Source: Psychromonas aquimarina ATCC BAA-1526
GTDB lineage: Bacteria > Pseudomonadota > Gammaproteobacteria > Enterobacterales > Psychromonadaceae
Length of the DNA stretch: 64,000 nt
NCBI RefSeq assembly: GCF_000428725.1
Contig: NZ_AUAM01000013.1
Span: 1-64,000 of the forward strand
Direction of reading: 5' to 3'
This document shows, piece by piece, positions 26,981 through 35,946 of the stretch; position 1 is the first letter of the stretch, and each line of letters opens with the position of its first letter. The position numbers and the translations under genes were made by a program. The notes under the pieces are model-generated. The model was not told the origin of the DNA. It saw nothing but the letters and a program-made list of their open reading frames with translations, and did not search any database.

Positions 26981-27072
26981 TGACTGATGTTTTATTTGAC
27001 CCGAACAGTATTTTCATATCAATTGTAGTTATCACGGCACTTAATTTAGGATATAAGAGATGGCTGAGTTAA
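26980..27072 (+). CDS. Possible 30-residue membrane microprotein between dinG and priC
   Basis: An ATG overlaps the dinG stop (TAATG) and opens a 30-codon frame ending at a TAA inside the first codons of priC (overlap 13 bases). The predicted peptide starts MTDVLFDPNS, continues with a hydrophobic run IFISIVVITALNL, and ends GYKRWLS, so one membrane helix with a basic tail. GAGAAG lies 8 or so bases upstream. The stop-start and overlapping ends on both sides look like translational coupling. I do not recognise a family; it could also be only a spacer. Confidence 0.4.
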   Translation: MTDVLFDPNSIFISIVVITALNLGYKRWLS

Positions 27073-27626
27073 GTTCAATCAACTTTCCGCTGCAGCAGTT
27101 ACAAGAACAGTTAACTGATTTAAGCAGCCGCTGCACTAAACTGGATGCAGTTATTCAACAAACAGAAAACAGATGCTTCGTCTTTGAAGTTCACCTGTTT
27201 GGCAAACGCTGTCTGACCCTGTGCGGTTATATTGAGCAGATAAACAATACATTTTCTTCATTAGAGAATGCTGTCTGCAAAAATCGTCCGGAAATACTGA
27301 TTAAACATGAATGCGAACAGTTTATTGCTCAGTACCATGCGCTGCAGCAGCTGGTGCAGGGGCTGGAAAAAGGTGAAGCTGAACTGCTCTATAAATCCTA
27401 TTCTTCTCCAAAAGAGAAGATTTACCAGCAGCTTCAGAAACAAGCGCAGTATGAACACAGGCTGCTGAATATGATTGCCGAACAGGAAGAGCTGCTGATA
27501 ACCAGCAGTTATGCACAAAAAGCCTATATCAAAGAAAAAATCGAAGCATTAAAAATTCGCTATCAAAAATGTAATGCATTCACCCAGAAATTAGAATTCC
27601 AGTTAGAAGAGATTAGTGATGAGTAA
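27060..27626 (+). CDS. priC: PriC, primosomal replication restart protein
   Basis: A 188-residue, mostly helical protein of the PriC family, which reloads replicative helicase at stalled forks lacking a leading-strand gap. Identity rests on the segment FEVHLFGKR early on, the mid-protein pattern EKIYQQLQKQAQYEHRLLNMI, and coiled-coil-like ends. The following gene is rsmS (ybaM), the same neighbour as in E. coli, which supports the call. The ATG follows AGGATATAAG. Sequence conservation in this family is low, so confidence is moderate to high. Confidence 0.8.
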   Translation: MAELSSINFPLQQLQEQLTDLSSRCTKLDAVIQQTENRCFVFEVHLFGKRCLTLCGYIEQINNTFSSLENAVCKNRPEILIKHECEQFIAQYHALQQLVQGLEKGEAELLYKSYSSPKEKIYQQLQKQAQYEHRLLNMIAEQEELLITSSYAQKAYIKEKIEALKIRYQKCNAFTQKLEFQLEEISDE

Positions 27627-27789
27627 AGAAAACCATAACAAAAGCAGTCTGGCAGATGCGCCGAAATCAGTGCAGCTGGCTGTTGATTTAATCCAGCTGC
27701 TAGAAGAAAACCAGATCGAAACGGATACTGCCGTTGAAGCCCTGAGTATTGCTTTAAATGATTTTAAACAAAAAGCGGCACGTGAATAA
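27619..27789 (+). CDS. rsmS: RsmS (YbaM), small ribosome-associated regulator protein
   Basis: A 56-residue open frame starting with ATG at 27619 inside the end of priC (8-base overlap). It matches E. coli YbaM/RsmS in its core: SVQLAVDLIQLLEENQIE corresponds to DVKLAVDLIVLLEENQIP, followed by ALSIALNDFKQK in place of ALDIVKRDYEKK. Position directly after priC is as in E. coli. The name RsmS comes from plant-pathogenic Pectobacterium, where the protein regulates secondary metabolism. Its biochemical role is not established. Confidence 0.85.
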   Translation: MSKENHNKSSLADAPKSVQLAVDLIQLLEENQIETDTAVEALSIALNDFKQKAARE

Positions 27790-27809
27790 ACACCGCCTTA
27801 TATAATACG

Positions 27810-28082
27810 TCACAGGCATAAAAACTCTTCTTTATGCCTGTACGGTATTTCATTCACCTTGAGTTCATCGACTCGTGCAGTTTTCGGCCCGTTCTCCAGC
27901 CACAGGAGCATCTTATCTATTTTTTCCCTGTCGCCGAACATTAATACCTCTACTTCGCCGCCGTATAAGTTCTTGGCGTGTCCGACCAGTCCATATTTAC
28001 AGGCCTCTCTGCAGGTAAAATAACGAAAACCAACGCCTTGAACCATACCAGACACCATCACTTTACAGCCGATATTTTCCAT
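27810..28082 (-). CDS. acyP: Acylphosphatase
   Basis: A 90-residue acylphosphatase, which hydrolyses carboxyl-phosphate bonds. The active-site segment VSGMVQGVGFRYFTCREA holds the catalytic arginine, and the asparagine lies in GHAKNLYGGEVEVLMFGD. In most family members this is GxVxNxxDG; the fold and length still fit well. AGGAG precedes the ATG. It is a single gene convergent with rsmS. Confidence 0.92.
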   Translation of the reverse strand: MENIGCKVMVSGMVQGVGFRYFTCREACKYGLVGHAKNLYGGEVEVLMFGDREKIDKMLLWLENGPKTARVDELKVNEIPYRHKEEFLCL

Positions 28083-28245
28083 AATTTCTCCTAATCATCA
28101 CTCCGTTATTGTACAGCTTAAGTTTAGAAGTAATTGTGAATAAGATTAAAAATAAGAGCAGCACTGTTTAATGTTGTGACGTGTAACTCAGCAGAACAAA
28201 ACAGAGGTACAGGCTGTAAGCAGGAAATGAATTTAAAAGAGGAAG

Positions 28246-28277
28246 CAGCCGGCACTTGATGAATCAAGTGCCGGCTG
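28246..28277 (-). terminator. Strong hairpin after cysS
   Basis: A perfect 15-base stem, CAGCCGGCACTTGAT with ATCAAGTGCCGGCTG, encloses a 2-base gap (in practice a 14-base stem with loop TGAA). It lies 9 bases after the cysS stop on the minus strand. The T run beyond it is short and separated by several bases. Confidence 0.65.
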
Positions 28278-28286
28278 TGGCGGAGT

Positions 28287-29672
28287 TTACTGTTTACGCC
28301 AGGTGGTACCGTTCGGACCGTCTTCCAGCACTATTTTTAACTCGGCAAGTTTATCACGAGCCTGATCGGCAGATGCCCAGTCTTTATTTGCACGCGCATC
28401 ATTACGCTGTTTGATTAATGCTTCAATCATAACAACTTCATCATCACTTTCACCGCCCTGCAGGAACTGCTCCGGAGTCTGATTTAATAAGCCTAAAACA
28501 TTAGCCAGTTTAACCAGTAGATAAGCGAGTCCCGCAGCCTGTTCACTATCGCTTCCTTTAACCCGGTTTATCTCTTTTACAAGGTCAAAAAGCACCGCTA
28601 ACGCTTCCGGTGTATTAAAGTCATCATCCATTGCATGACAGAACTTAATATAATGACTGTCGTTTTTATCAAGCTCTGTAACTGCTGAAATATCCACATC
28701 GCGAATACAGGTATATAAACGTTCTAAACTAGCGCGCGCCTGCTTAAGATTGTCTTCAGAGTAATTAAGCTGACTGCGGTAGTGCCCTGAAATCAGGAAG
28801 TAACGCACTGATTCACTGTCGTAAACCTCTAAAACATCTTTAATAGTAAAGAAATTGTTTAATGATTTAGACATTTTTACTTTATCAACCTGCACCATAC
28901 CTGAATGCATCCAGGTATTGACATACTGGCCGTGGTGCGCACAACAGGACTGAGCAATTTCATTTTCATGATGCGGGAAAGAAAGATCCGAGCCGCCGCC
29001 GTGAATATCAAATACTTCACCGAGATGCTTATTATTCATTGCAGAACATTCAATATGCCAGCCGGGACGACCGTCTCCCCATGGCGACTGCCAGAACGGT
29101 TCGCCGGCTTTCGACATTTTCCACAGTACAAAATCCAGCGGGTTATGTTTGCTGTCTTCTACTTCAACACGCGAACCAGCCTGAAGCATTTCCAGGTTCT
29201 GGCCGCTAAGCTGGCCATACTCAGAAAAACTTTCAACCGAGAAAAGAACATCACCATTATCGGCAACATATGCATGCTCTTTGCTGATCAGTTTTTCTAT
29301 CATGCTGATAACTTCAGGCATATGATCAGTAACCCGAGGTTCAAGGTCCGGGCGTTCCATAAACAGGGCGTCAAAATCCTGGTGCATTGCTTTAGTAAAA
29401 CGCTCAGTCAGCTGATCACAGCTTTCATTATTTTCAGCAGCGCGCTTGATAATTTTATCATCAACGTCGGTAATATTACGGATGAAATTAAGATCGTAAC
29501 CGCTGAAACGGAAATAACGGGCAACGGTATCAAAAGCTACAAATGTTCTTGCATGTCCAATATGACAATAATCATAGATAGTCACACCACACACATACAT
29601 GCCGACCTTTCCAGGAATAAGCGGTTTGAATTGTTCTTTTTGTCGTGTCAGTGTGTTGTAAATTTTTAACAT
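28287..29672 (-). CDS. cysS: Cysteinyl-tRNA synthetase
   Basis: A 461-residue class I aminoacyl-tRNA synthetase charging tRNA-Cys. The HIGH motif appears as [14 protein letters not shown] as [10 protein letters not shown], and the zinc-binding residues lie in [17 protein letters not shown] and SFPHHENE. Length equals that of E. coli CysS. It is divergent from ppiB; the order cysS-ppiB-lpxH is conserved in E. coli. Confidence 0.97.
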   Translation of the reverse strand: MLKIYNTLTRQKEQFKPLIPGKVGMYVCGVTIYDYCHIGHARTFVAFDTVARYFRFSGYDLNFIRNITDVDDKIIKRAAENNESCDQLTERFTKAMHQDFDALFMERPDLEPRVTDHMPEVISMIEKLISKEHAYVADNGDVLFSVESFSEYGQLSGQNLEMLQAGSRVEVEDSKHNPLDFVLWKMSKAGEPFWQSPWGDGRPGWHIECSAMNNKHLGEVFDIHGGGSDLSFPHHENEIAQSCCAHHGQYVNTWMHSGMVQVDKVKMSKSLNNFFTIKDVLEVYDSESVRYFLISGHYRSQLNYSEDNLKQARASLERLYTCIRDVDISAVTELDKNDSHYIKFCHAMDDDFNTPEALAVLFDLVKEINRVKGSDSEQAAGLAYLLVKLANVLGLLNQTPEQFLQGGESDDEVVMIEALIKQRNDARANKDWASADQARDKLAELKIVLEDGPNGTTWRKQ

Positions 29673-29801
29673 GCAGCTTCCAGTCTAATTACGGATAAAA
29701 AACGTATTCTAACCTGACCTTGTGACAAATTCATCCTTTGTGTTTAATGAATTAATATGTTCAGGTATGATAGCGTTTTTTTACAGATACAGGATCTGAA
29801 A

Positions 29802-30296
29802 ATGATTACTTTACATACAAACTTTGGCGATATTAAGCTTGATTTAAACGAAGAAAAAGCACCTAAAACAGTTGCCAACTTTATTAAATATGCAGAATCA
29901 GGTCATTATGACAATACAATCTTCCACCGTGTAATTGACGGTTTTATGGTTCAAGGCGGCGGTTTTGCACCCGGCATGGAAGAAAAAGACACTAATAAAC
30001 CAGTTAAAAATGAAGCAAACAACGGCCTGTCAAATAAAAAATATACAGTTGCAATGGCGCGTACTATGGAACCGCATTCTGCATCGGCTCAGTTTTTCAT
30101 CAACATCAACGACAATAAATTCTTAGACTTCAAATCAGAAACAACTGACGGATGGGGTTACTGTGTATTTGGTGAAGTGGTTGAAGGCACAGAGGTTGTT
30201 GATAAAATCAAAGGTGTTGCAACAGGTAACTTCGGTTTTGTACACCAGGATGTACCGCTTGAAGATGTAGTTATCGAAAGTGTAACGGTAGCATAA
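29802..30296 (+). CDS. ppiB: Peptidyl-prolyl cis-trans isomerase B (cyclophilin)
   Basis: A 164-residue cytoplasmic cyclophilin. The start ATG at 29802 gives [11 protein letters not shown], matching E. coli MVTFHTNHGDI; an in-frame ATG 45 bases upstream is less likely. The catalytic arginine and partners are in [33 protein letters not shown] and [10 protein letters not shown]. It is followed 5 bases later by lpxH, as in E. coli. Confidence 0.96.
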   Translation: MITLHTNFGDIKLDLNEEKAPKTVANFIKYAESGHYDNTIFHRVIDGFMVQGGGFAPGMEEKDTNKPVKNEANNGLSNKKYTVAMARTMEPHSASAQFFININDNKFLDFKSETTDGWGYCVFGEVVEGTEVVDKIKGVATGNFGFVHQDVPLEDVVIESVTVA

Positions 30297-30301
30297 CTTC
30301 T

Positions 30302-31045
30302 ATGAGAACACTCTTCATCGCCGATCTGCACCTTAGTGAACATCAGCCAAAAGTAACAGATGCATTTTTTTCATTTTTAAACAGTGAAACAGAAAACGTT
30401 GATGCGCTTTATCTTCTCGGGGATCTGTTTGAGGTATGGATTGGTGATGATGAGCATACTCCACTGATGGACGAGGCCGCGGCCCGCCTGTCAGCTTATG
30501 CTCAAAGCAATAATATCAAGCTCTATTATATTCACGGCAACCGTGATTTTATGATTGGTAAAAGATATGCAGCACAGGCGTCCATGACCCTGCTGCCTGA
30601 ACACACAACAATCACTTTAGACGGTGAAAATGTGCTGATTATGCATGGTGATACACTTTGTTTAGCTGACAAAAACTACCAGAAAATGCGCGCAGTTATT
30701 CATAATCCGTTTTTACAACTTATTTTTAATCTGCTTCCCCTGTCTCTGCGTAAAAAAATCGGCTGGAAGATCCGTACCGCCAGTCAGTCTAAAAAAGTAT
30801 ATAAAAACAGAGAGATGATGGGAGTTACCCAGGCGGAAGTATTACGTCTGATGAAAAAACATGATAGTCAGACCCTGATTCACGGCCATACACACCAGGC
30901 TGCTGAGCACAATTTTCTGCTTGCAGATAAAGCGGCCAGACGTTTTGATGTGGGAGACTGGTCGAAAAATTTAAGTTTTGTTGAAGCAGAACAAAGGCAG
31001 ATAACCTTAGTCAGCCGCCCTATTGATTACTACGCTCAATTATAA
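30302..31045 (+). CDS. lpxH: UDP-2,3-diacylglucosamine diphosphatase
   Basis: A 247-residue metallophosphoesterase of lipid A synthesis, cleaving UDP-2,3-diacylglucosamine to lipid X and UMP at the inner face of the membrane. The metal-binding motifs are FIADLHL, GDLFEVWIGDD, HGNRDF, MHGDTL and HGHTHQ, all intact. Length is near the 240 residues of E. coli LpxH. It follows ppiB by 5 bases. Confidence 0.95.
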   Translation: MRTLFIADLHLSEHQPKVTDAFFSFLNSETENVDALYLLGDLFEVWIGDDEHTPLMDEAAARLSAYAQSNNIKLYYIHGNRDFMIGKRYAAQASMTLLPEHTTITLDGENVLIMHGDTLCLADKNYQKMRAVIHNPFLQLIFNLLPLSLRKKIGWKIRTASQSKKVYKNREMMGVTQAEVLRLMKKHDSQTLIHGHTHQAAEHNFLLADKAARRFDVGDWSKNLSFVEAEQRQITLVSRPIDYYAQL

Positions 31046-31050
31046 AATCA

Positions 31051-31094
31051 CGCCGTAAAAAAGTTCAGCCGCCTTGTTTTTAGTTTTTACGGCG
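31051..31094 (+). terminator. Hairpin after lpxH
   Basis: CGCCGTAAAAA (from 31051) pairs with TTTTTACGGCG (31084-31094), leaving a loop of about 22 bases. The position 6 bases after the lpxH stop suggests transcript end formation; the loop is long and the T run is part of the stem, so efficiency is uncertain. Confidence 0.45.
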
Positions 31095-31122
31095 GAAGAT
31101 CTGCAGCCGTATACTGTGGATA

Positions 31123-31330
31123 TTAATCACTGGCATGCCGGGCCGCAATACTCATAACATTATAACCGCATAGTGCAGAAAATTAGCCGTTACAACCACC
31201 TTGCTGTTCCCCTTCAGCACCTTTAAACTCTGCTAGAAACTCTCTTCAAACAGTTCCAGCCGGGGCGGATATGCTAGTTCTGCAAATCGGCATCAACATT
31301 TTCAAGATACCTGGCTAAACATGAGCGGTT
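31123..31330 (-). pseudogene. Possible decayed gene fragment
   Basis: Translation of the minus strand gives protein-like segments in more than one frame, including AELAYPPRLELFEES and then LAEFKGAEGEQQGGCNG after a one-base shift near the middle, and ending at TAA (31123-31125). Internal stops are frequent. This pattern fits a frameshifted relic, but I cannot name the parent, so chance is not excluded. Confidence 0.25.
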
Positions 31331-31348
31331 CTCAATTTGCAGCAGACA

Positions 31349-31376
31349 TAAAAAAGGCCGGCTAGCAGCCGACCTT
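31349..31376 (-). terminator. Terminator of proQ-prc
   Basis: AAGGCCGGCT (31354-31363) pairs with AGCCGACCTT (31367-31376) with one mismatch and a 3-base loop. On the minus strand a T run follows (plus-strand A at 31351-31355). It lies 22 bases beyond the prc stop. Confidence 0.75.
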
Positions 31377-31397
31377 AATAAAATACGGGAAAACGGA

Positions 31398-33392
31398 TTA
31401 TAGTTTAGCGTAGTCCAGAGTAATGGCGGCGGCTTCAATTAAAAAGGCATCAATAGGCTCAAAATCATCGGGTAAATCATTAATTGATTTAACCGGCGGT
31501 AAACCCGCGCGTTTTAAGCGTTCGTTATTACGCTCTAATAAAAGAAGTTCTTTCTCTTCACGTAGTTGAACCCGCTCGCTTTCAACAAGAGAGATACTGG
31601 TCATATCCTTTTCTTTACGATATTCCTTAATATCTTCAAGCAGGTAGCTGAACTCTACTTCGCCTTTAATACGTTTTTCATGCTTTTTAGCAAGTTTATT
31701 AATATCAGACTGTAAATCTCCGACCGGTTTATAAGCAGCTGATCTGATGTTATCCCAAGGTAAAGCATTTTTCTCTAAACTCTCACCTGTATCTTTACTG
31801 TCAACTGCAGTTGGAAATAGAATGTCCGGTATTACACCTTTATTCTGCGTACTGCCGCCGTTAACCCGGTAAAATTTTGAAAGAGTATATTTAACAGAGC
31901 CGATTTTCTCTTTGTCTTTATCATAAAAACGCGAGACTCCGCCATGCTGCTGCACAGTACCTTTACCGAAACTCTGTTCGCCGATCACAACCGCACGACC
32001 GTAATCCTGCAGAGCCGCTGCAAATATTTCAGAAGCCGAGGCACTGTAACGGTTAATTAATACTGTTAACGGGCCGTCGTAGCTTACTGATTTATTTTCA
32101 TCTTCATGAACATAAATATTATTCAAGTTATCTCGTACCTGTACAACAGGTCCGGACGGAATAAACAAACCGGTTAACCAGGTTGCTTCTTTTAATGCAC
32201 CGCCGCCGTTATTACGCAGATCAATAACAATACCTTCAACATCCTGTTTAATTAATGAAGCGATACCTTTTTCAACATCTTCTGTTAACTTGATATAAAA
32301 ACTGGGAATAGTAATAACCCCGACTTTTTTATTGTCTATCTCTTCAACGGTAAATTTAGCCTCACGATCTTCGAGATGAATCTCTTCACGAACAATTTCA
32401 ACAACCCGGTTTTTAACATCTGCTTTACCAGATAATATCTGCAGCTGTACTTTTGTGCCTTTCGGGCCTTTGATCAAGTCAACAATATCATCCAGGCGCC
32501 ATCCGATAATATCAATAAGCTGCTCACCGTCTTGACCGACAGCAATGATTTTATCTTCTTTAAAAACCTGTTTAGAGCGATCGGCAGGACCGCCGGGTAC
32601 CAGACTGCGGATCACAGTGTAGTCGTCTTCAAGCTGCAGAACTGCGCCGATCCCTTCTAATGACAGGCTCATTTCTGTTTTAAAACGCTCTGTATTTCTT
32701 GGAGATAAATAATTGGTATGGGGCTCGATTGTTTGTGCGTAAGCATTCATAAAGCTTTGGAATACATCTTCACTTTCTGTCTGAGTTAAACGTTTAAGCA
32801 TATTGCGGTAACGTTTATTAAGCAGCTCTTTAATCTTGTCCCATTCCTCACCGCCTAATTTTAATGCTAATGCATCTGATTTTACTTTCTGCTGCCAGAG
32901 CTTATCAATCTCAGCCGAATCCTTAGCCCAGTCACTTTCGCTGCGGTCAAACTGGTATTCATCTTTTACATCAAATTTAATTTCATCCTTTAACAGCGAT
33001 AAAGCATAGTTGTAACGCTCAAAACGGCGCTTAAGATTTAACTGGTAAATTGTGTAGGCAGGAGATAACTGACCGGATTTCAAACTGTCGTCAAGTGAGA
33101 ACTGATAAGTTTTTAATTTATCAATATCACTGCGCAGAAAGATCTGTTTATTGTAATCAAGCTGTTCGATATAACGATCAAATACTTTCTGAGAAAGTGC
33201 ATCATCAAGGGGAATAAATTTATAATGTGAGCGACTGAATAAGTCACTCACTCTTTTCGCCACCTTTGCATGCTGCTCCTGCTGCTGCAGCTGCGGAATA
33301 TCTTTTATATCGAAACTAACAGGAAGTGCATAAGCGGCTCCGATAAACAGGGAGCAGGCTATAAACAGCGTATGGCGAAAAAATTTATTCAT
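31398..33392 (-). CDS. prc: Prc (Tsp), periplasmic C-terminal processing protease
   Basis: A 664-residue periplasmic serine protease. A signal peptide covers residues 1-22 (ending GAAYA). A PDZ domain lies near 230-320, and the S41 protease core has the serine-bearing YSASASEIFAAAL and the lysine in EQSFGKGTVQQ, the Ser-Lys pair of this family. It trims C-termini of periplasmic proteins, including penicillin-binding protein 3 and lipoproteins such as MepS in E. coli. proQ-prc is the E. coli order, and the gap here is 9 bases. Confidence 0.95.
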   Translation of the reverse strand: MNKFFRHTLFIACSLFIGAAYALPVSFDIKDIPQLQQQEQHAKVAKRVSDLFSRSHYKFIPLDDALSQKVFDRYIEQLDYNKQIFLRSDIDKLKTYQFSLDDSLKSGQLSPAYTIYQLNLKRRFERYNYALSLLKDEIKFDVKDEYQFDRSESDWAKDSAEIDKLWQQKVKSDALALKLGGEEWDKIKELLNKRYRNMLKRLTQTESEDVFQSFMNAYAQTIEPHTNYLSPRNTERFKTEMSLSLEGIGAVLQLEDDYTVIRSLVPGGPADRSKQVFKEDKIIAVGQDGEQLIDIIGWRLDDIVDLIKGPKGTKVQLQILSGKADVKNRVVEIVREEIHLEDREAKFTVEEIDNKKVGVITIPSFYIKLTEDVEKGIASLIKQDVEGIVIDLRNNGGGALKEATWLTGLFIPSGPVVQVRDNLNNIYVHEDENKSVSYDGPLTVLINRYSASASEIFAAALQDYGRAVVIGEQSFGKGTVQQHGGVSRFYDKDKEKIGSVKYTLSKFYRVNGGSTQNKGVIPDILFPTAVDSKDTGESLEKNALPWDNIRSAAYKPVGDLQSDINKLAKKHEKRIKGEVEFSYLLEDIKEYRKEKDMTSISLVESERVQLREEKELLLLERNNERLKRAGLPPVKSINDLPDDFEPIDAFLIEAAAITLDYAKL

Positions 33393-33401
33393 TATTTACC
33401 T

Positions 33402-34025
33402 TTATACAATTAGATGTTTTGCTTTAACTTTTACCGTCATTCCAGAATCAAGTTGAACCTGAACATCATCTTTAAGTATCTCAACAACAACACCAGATAC
33501 CGGAGACTTACCTAATAAGACCCTAACTGACTGTTTAAGTTTCAATTCAGAGTGAGTTGCTTCTTTAAAATTACTTAAATCTTCAACTTTCTGCTCTTTA
33601 ACCGGTGCTTTTTTGGCACGAGTCGGCACATTAACTTTTTTAGGAGCACGTTTCGGCGCTGCGTCTGCGGCTGCTTTTTTCTTATTGGCAAAAGCTTTAT
33701 CTTTGCTCTCTTTCAGCGTTTTTAAAGCATGCTCTGCATGTTCTGCAGAAACTTCTTCACCTTCCGCGCCGTCAAGATCAACACGTTTAACAGCCTGTTT
33801 AATGCTGTGCAGGTAACGCCAGCTAAGTGTGTATTGACGTAGTGCCCCCCGCAGCTGAGTTTTACTGACGCGCGGCTCATTTTCTAAACGCGAAGCCAGC
33901 TCTTGAAATATTCCAATTTTTAATGGTTTAGCTTCATTACTAGCAGCTGTAAAACATAAAGGAAACTGTTCAGTTAGAAAGTTAATAATCTGTTTGTTGT
34001 TAGTAAATTTTTCTGTGTTTTCCAT
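33402..34025 (-). CDS. proQ: ProQ, RNA chaperone
   Basis: A 207-residue RNA-binding protein. The N-terminal FinO-like domain (about 1-115) contains [15 protein letters not shown] and [15 protein letters not shown]; a lysine- and alanine-rich linker follows (about 115-150), then a short C-terminal Tudor-like domain ending KVKAKHLIV. ProQ binds structured small RNAs and mRNA 3' ends. Length is slightly below the E. coli protein (232), mainly in the linker. Confidence 0.94.
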   Translation of the reverse strand: MENTEKFTNNKQIINFLTEQFPLCFTAASNEAKPLKIGIFQELASRLENEPRVSKTQLRGALRQYTLSWRYLHSIKQAVKRVDLDGAEGEEVSAEHAEHALKTLKESKDKAFANKKKAAADAAPKRAPKKVNVPTRAKKAPVKEQKVEDLSNFKEATHSELKLKQSVRVLLGKSPVSGVVVEILKDDVQVQLDSGMTVKVKAKHLIV

Positions 34026-34346
34026 GTAAAACCTATATTAAAGCCAGTAGCCTGACGGTAAAAAACGACCAAACGGGTCATTTAAAATAAAAAATATTGC
34101 CATATTATAGTGATGCGCTAATGAAATGTGAAACTTAATTTGAGTTTCCCTACTATTTTCGCGAGCTTGGCAGTCTGTTTGCTCTATATATAGGCGATTT
34201 TAAACACTTTAAACTAGCCCTGAAAAACAGCACTCACAGGACTACCACTTTGTTATAAAAGCGGGTAGAATCCAACGCCCTGCAATACCTACAGAGCCAG
34301 ACAACTGGTTTTATATTGCCCTGACTTGATATCAGAAGAGAATAAA
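34026..34346. other. 321-base spacer between divergent proQ and trhP
   Basis: No gene is seen. The region must hold both divergent promoters. It has an A/T-rich run near 34080-34115 and a TAGAAT that could be a -10 box for trhP near 34266. A small palindrome GACCAAACGGGTC lies near 34067. Nothing strong enough for a named operator. Confidence 0.5.
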
Positions 34347-35690
34347 ATGACTCCAGAACTACTTTCACCAGCCGGTACACTTAAAAATATGCGTTACGCA
34401 TTTGCCTACGGCGCAGATGCAGTTTACGCAGGTCAGCCTCGTTACTCACTGCGGGTACGTAATAATGAATTTAATCTTGAAAAGCTGAAAATCGGTATTG
34501 ATGAAGCTCACTCCCAAGGTAAAAAACTTTATGTGGTATGTAATATCCAGCCTCATAATTCAAAATTAAAAACATTTATCCGCGATATGCAGCCTGTTGT
34601 TGATCTGAAACCCGATGCGCTGATTATGTCGGACCCTGGTTTGATTATGATGGTTCGTGAAGCTTTTCCTGATATGCCGGTACATCTTAGTGTTCAGGCT
34701 AATGCCGTTAACTGGGCAAGTGTAAAATTCTGGGAAAAACAGGGTATTGAGCGTGTGATACTGTCACGTGAGTTATCTTTAGATGAAATCGAAGATATTC
34801 GTCAGCACTGCCCTGACATTGAAATAGAAGTATTTGTTCACGGTGCATTATGCATGGCTTATTCCGGCCGCTGCTTATTGTCCGGTTACATTAACAAACG
34901 TGATCCTAACCAGGGCACCTGCACTAACTCATGCCGCTGGAAATATGACGCACATGAAGCCAAAGAAAATGAAACGGGTGATATAGTTGCTGTTCAACGC
35001 CCGGATTCAACCCTGGGTCAAGGAAAACCCACTGACCAGATGTTCCTGTTACAGGAAGAGGGACGCCCGAACGAATATATGCCGGCTTTTGAAGATGAGC
35101 ACGGTACCTATATTATGAATTCAAAAGATCTGCGTGCTGTCCAGCATGTAGAGCGTTTATTAAAAATAGGTGTACAGTCACTTAAGATTGAAGGCCGTAC
35201 CAAAAGTTTTTATTACTGCGCACGTACTGCTCAGGTTTATCGTAAAGCGATGGATGATGCCATTGCCGGACGCCCTTTTGATCCGAAACTGATGAGCACC
35301 TTAGAAAATCTGGCACATCGCGGTTATACTGAAGGTTTCTTAAGCCGTCATACACATGATGAATACCAGAATTATGATTACGGTTATTCAATCAGTGATA
35401 CGCAGCAGTTTGTCGGCGAAATGACCGGCAGAAATGAAAACGGCCTGGCTGAAGTTACCGTTAAAAATAAATTTTTAGTCGGTGATAAACTTGAGTTAAT
35501 GACCCCGCAGGGTAACCTGAATTTTACCTTAGAGCAGCTGCAGACACGTAAAGGCGAACTTGTCGATGTTGCACCGGGTTCCGGCCATGTTCTTTATATG
35601 CCGGTACCGAAAGAGATAGACCTTAACCATGGTTTATTAATGCGTAACCTGAATTCAGGTGCTAATACACGTAACCCGCACAGTAAATAA
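34347..35690 (+). CDS. trhP: TrhP (YegQ), prephenate-dependent tRNA uridine hydroxylase
   Basis: A 447-residue U32-family protein that, in E. coli, forms 5-hydroxyuridine at position 34 of tRNA with help from prephenate. I chose ATG at 34347 (MTPELLSPAG), preceded by AGAAGAG. The family cysteines lie in GALCMAYSGRCLLSGY, GTCTNSCRW and further, consistent with an iron-sulfur cluster. The C-terminal extension with a beta domain separates it from UbiU and UbiV. It is followed after 2 bases by the ferredoxin gene yfhL. Confidence 0.92.
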   Translation: MTPELLSPAGTLKNMRYAFAYGADAVYAGQPRYSLRVRNNEFNLEKLKIGIDEAHSQGKKLYVVCNIQPHNSKLKTFIRDMQPVVDLKPDALIMSDPGLIMMVREAFPDMPVHLSVQANAVNWASVKFWEKQGIERVILSRELSLDEIEDIRQHCPDIEIEVFVHGALCMAYSGRCLLSGYINKRDPNQGTCTNSCRWKYDAHEAKENETGDIVAVQRPDSTLGQGKPTDQMFLLQEEGRPNEYMPAFEDEHGTYIMNSKDLRAVQHVERLLKIGVQSLKIEGRTKSFYYCARTAQVYRKAMDDAIAGRPFDPKLMSTLENLAHRGYTEGFLSRHTHDEYQNYDYGYSISDTQQFVGEMTGRNENGLAEVTVKNKFLVGDKLELMTPQGNLNFTLEQLQTRKGELVDVAPGSGHVLYMPVPKEIDLNHGLLMRNLNSGANTRNPHSK

Positions 35691-35692
35691 AT

Positions 35693-35941
35693 ATGGCATT
35701 ATTAATTAAAGACAACTGCATCAATTGTGATATGTGTGATCCGGAATGCCCGAATGAAGCGATCACCTTTGGTGCTGAAATATACGAAATTGATCCGGCG
35801 AAGTGCACCGAATGTGTCGGTTATTATGAAAGACCAACCTGCATAGATGTCTGCCCGATCAACTGTATTATTGTTGATCCTGCCCATGTTGAAAGTGAAG
35901 CGCAGTTATTAGACAAATTCGCTGAACTGCACAGCAGCTGA
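35693..35941 (+). CDS. yfhL: YfhL-type 2[4Fe-4S] ferredoxin
   Basis: An 82-residue ferredoxin with two 4Fe-4S motifs, CINCDMCDPECPNEA and CTECVGYYERPTCIDVCP, and an extra cysteine (INC) two residues on. The N-terminus MALLI and the tail PAHVESEAQLLDKFAELH match E. coli YfhL closely. It starts 2 bases after trhP, so the two are almost certainly cotranscribed. A role as electron donor to TrhP is an inference from this pairing. Confidence 0.93.
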   Translation: MALLIKDNCINCDMCDPECPNEAITFGAEIYEIDPAKCTECVGYYERPTCIDVCPINCIIVDPAHVESEAQLLDKFAELHSS

Positions 35942-35946
35942 ATAGT

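Larger units (their letters stand above)
31046..31397. other. 352-base spacer with a possible gene relic
   Basis: After lpxH there is a hairpin at 31051-31094. Beyond it, on the minus strand from about 31330 to 31123, stretches in different frames look protein-like: one reading CLARYLENVDADLQN, then AELAYPPRLELFEES, then LAEFKGAEGEQQGGCNG and, after a stop, YNVMSIAARHASD before a final stop at 31123. They are broken by stops and frame changes. I do not recognise the source gene. Confidence 0.35.

Noticed and set aside
28905-29669. 254-codon plus-strand frame opposite cysS
   Set aside because: Lies wholly within cysS, which is intact; no motif or plausible start was found for the antisense frame.
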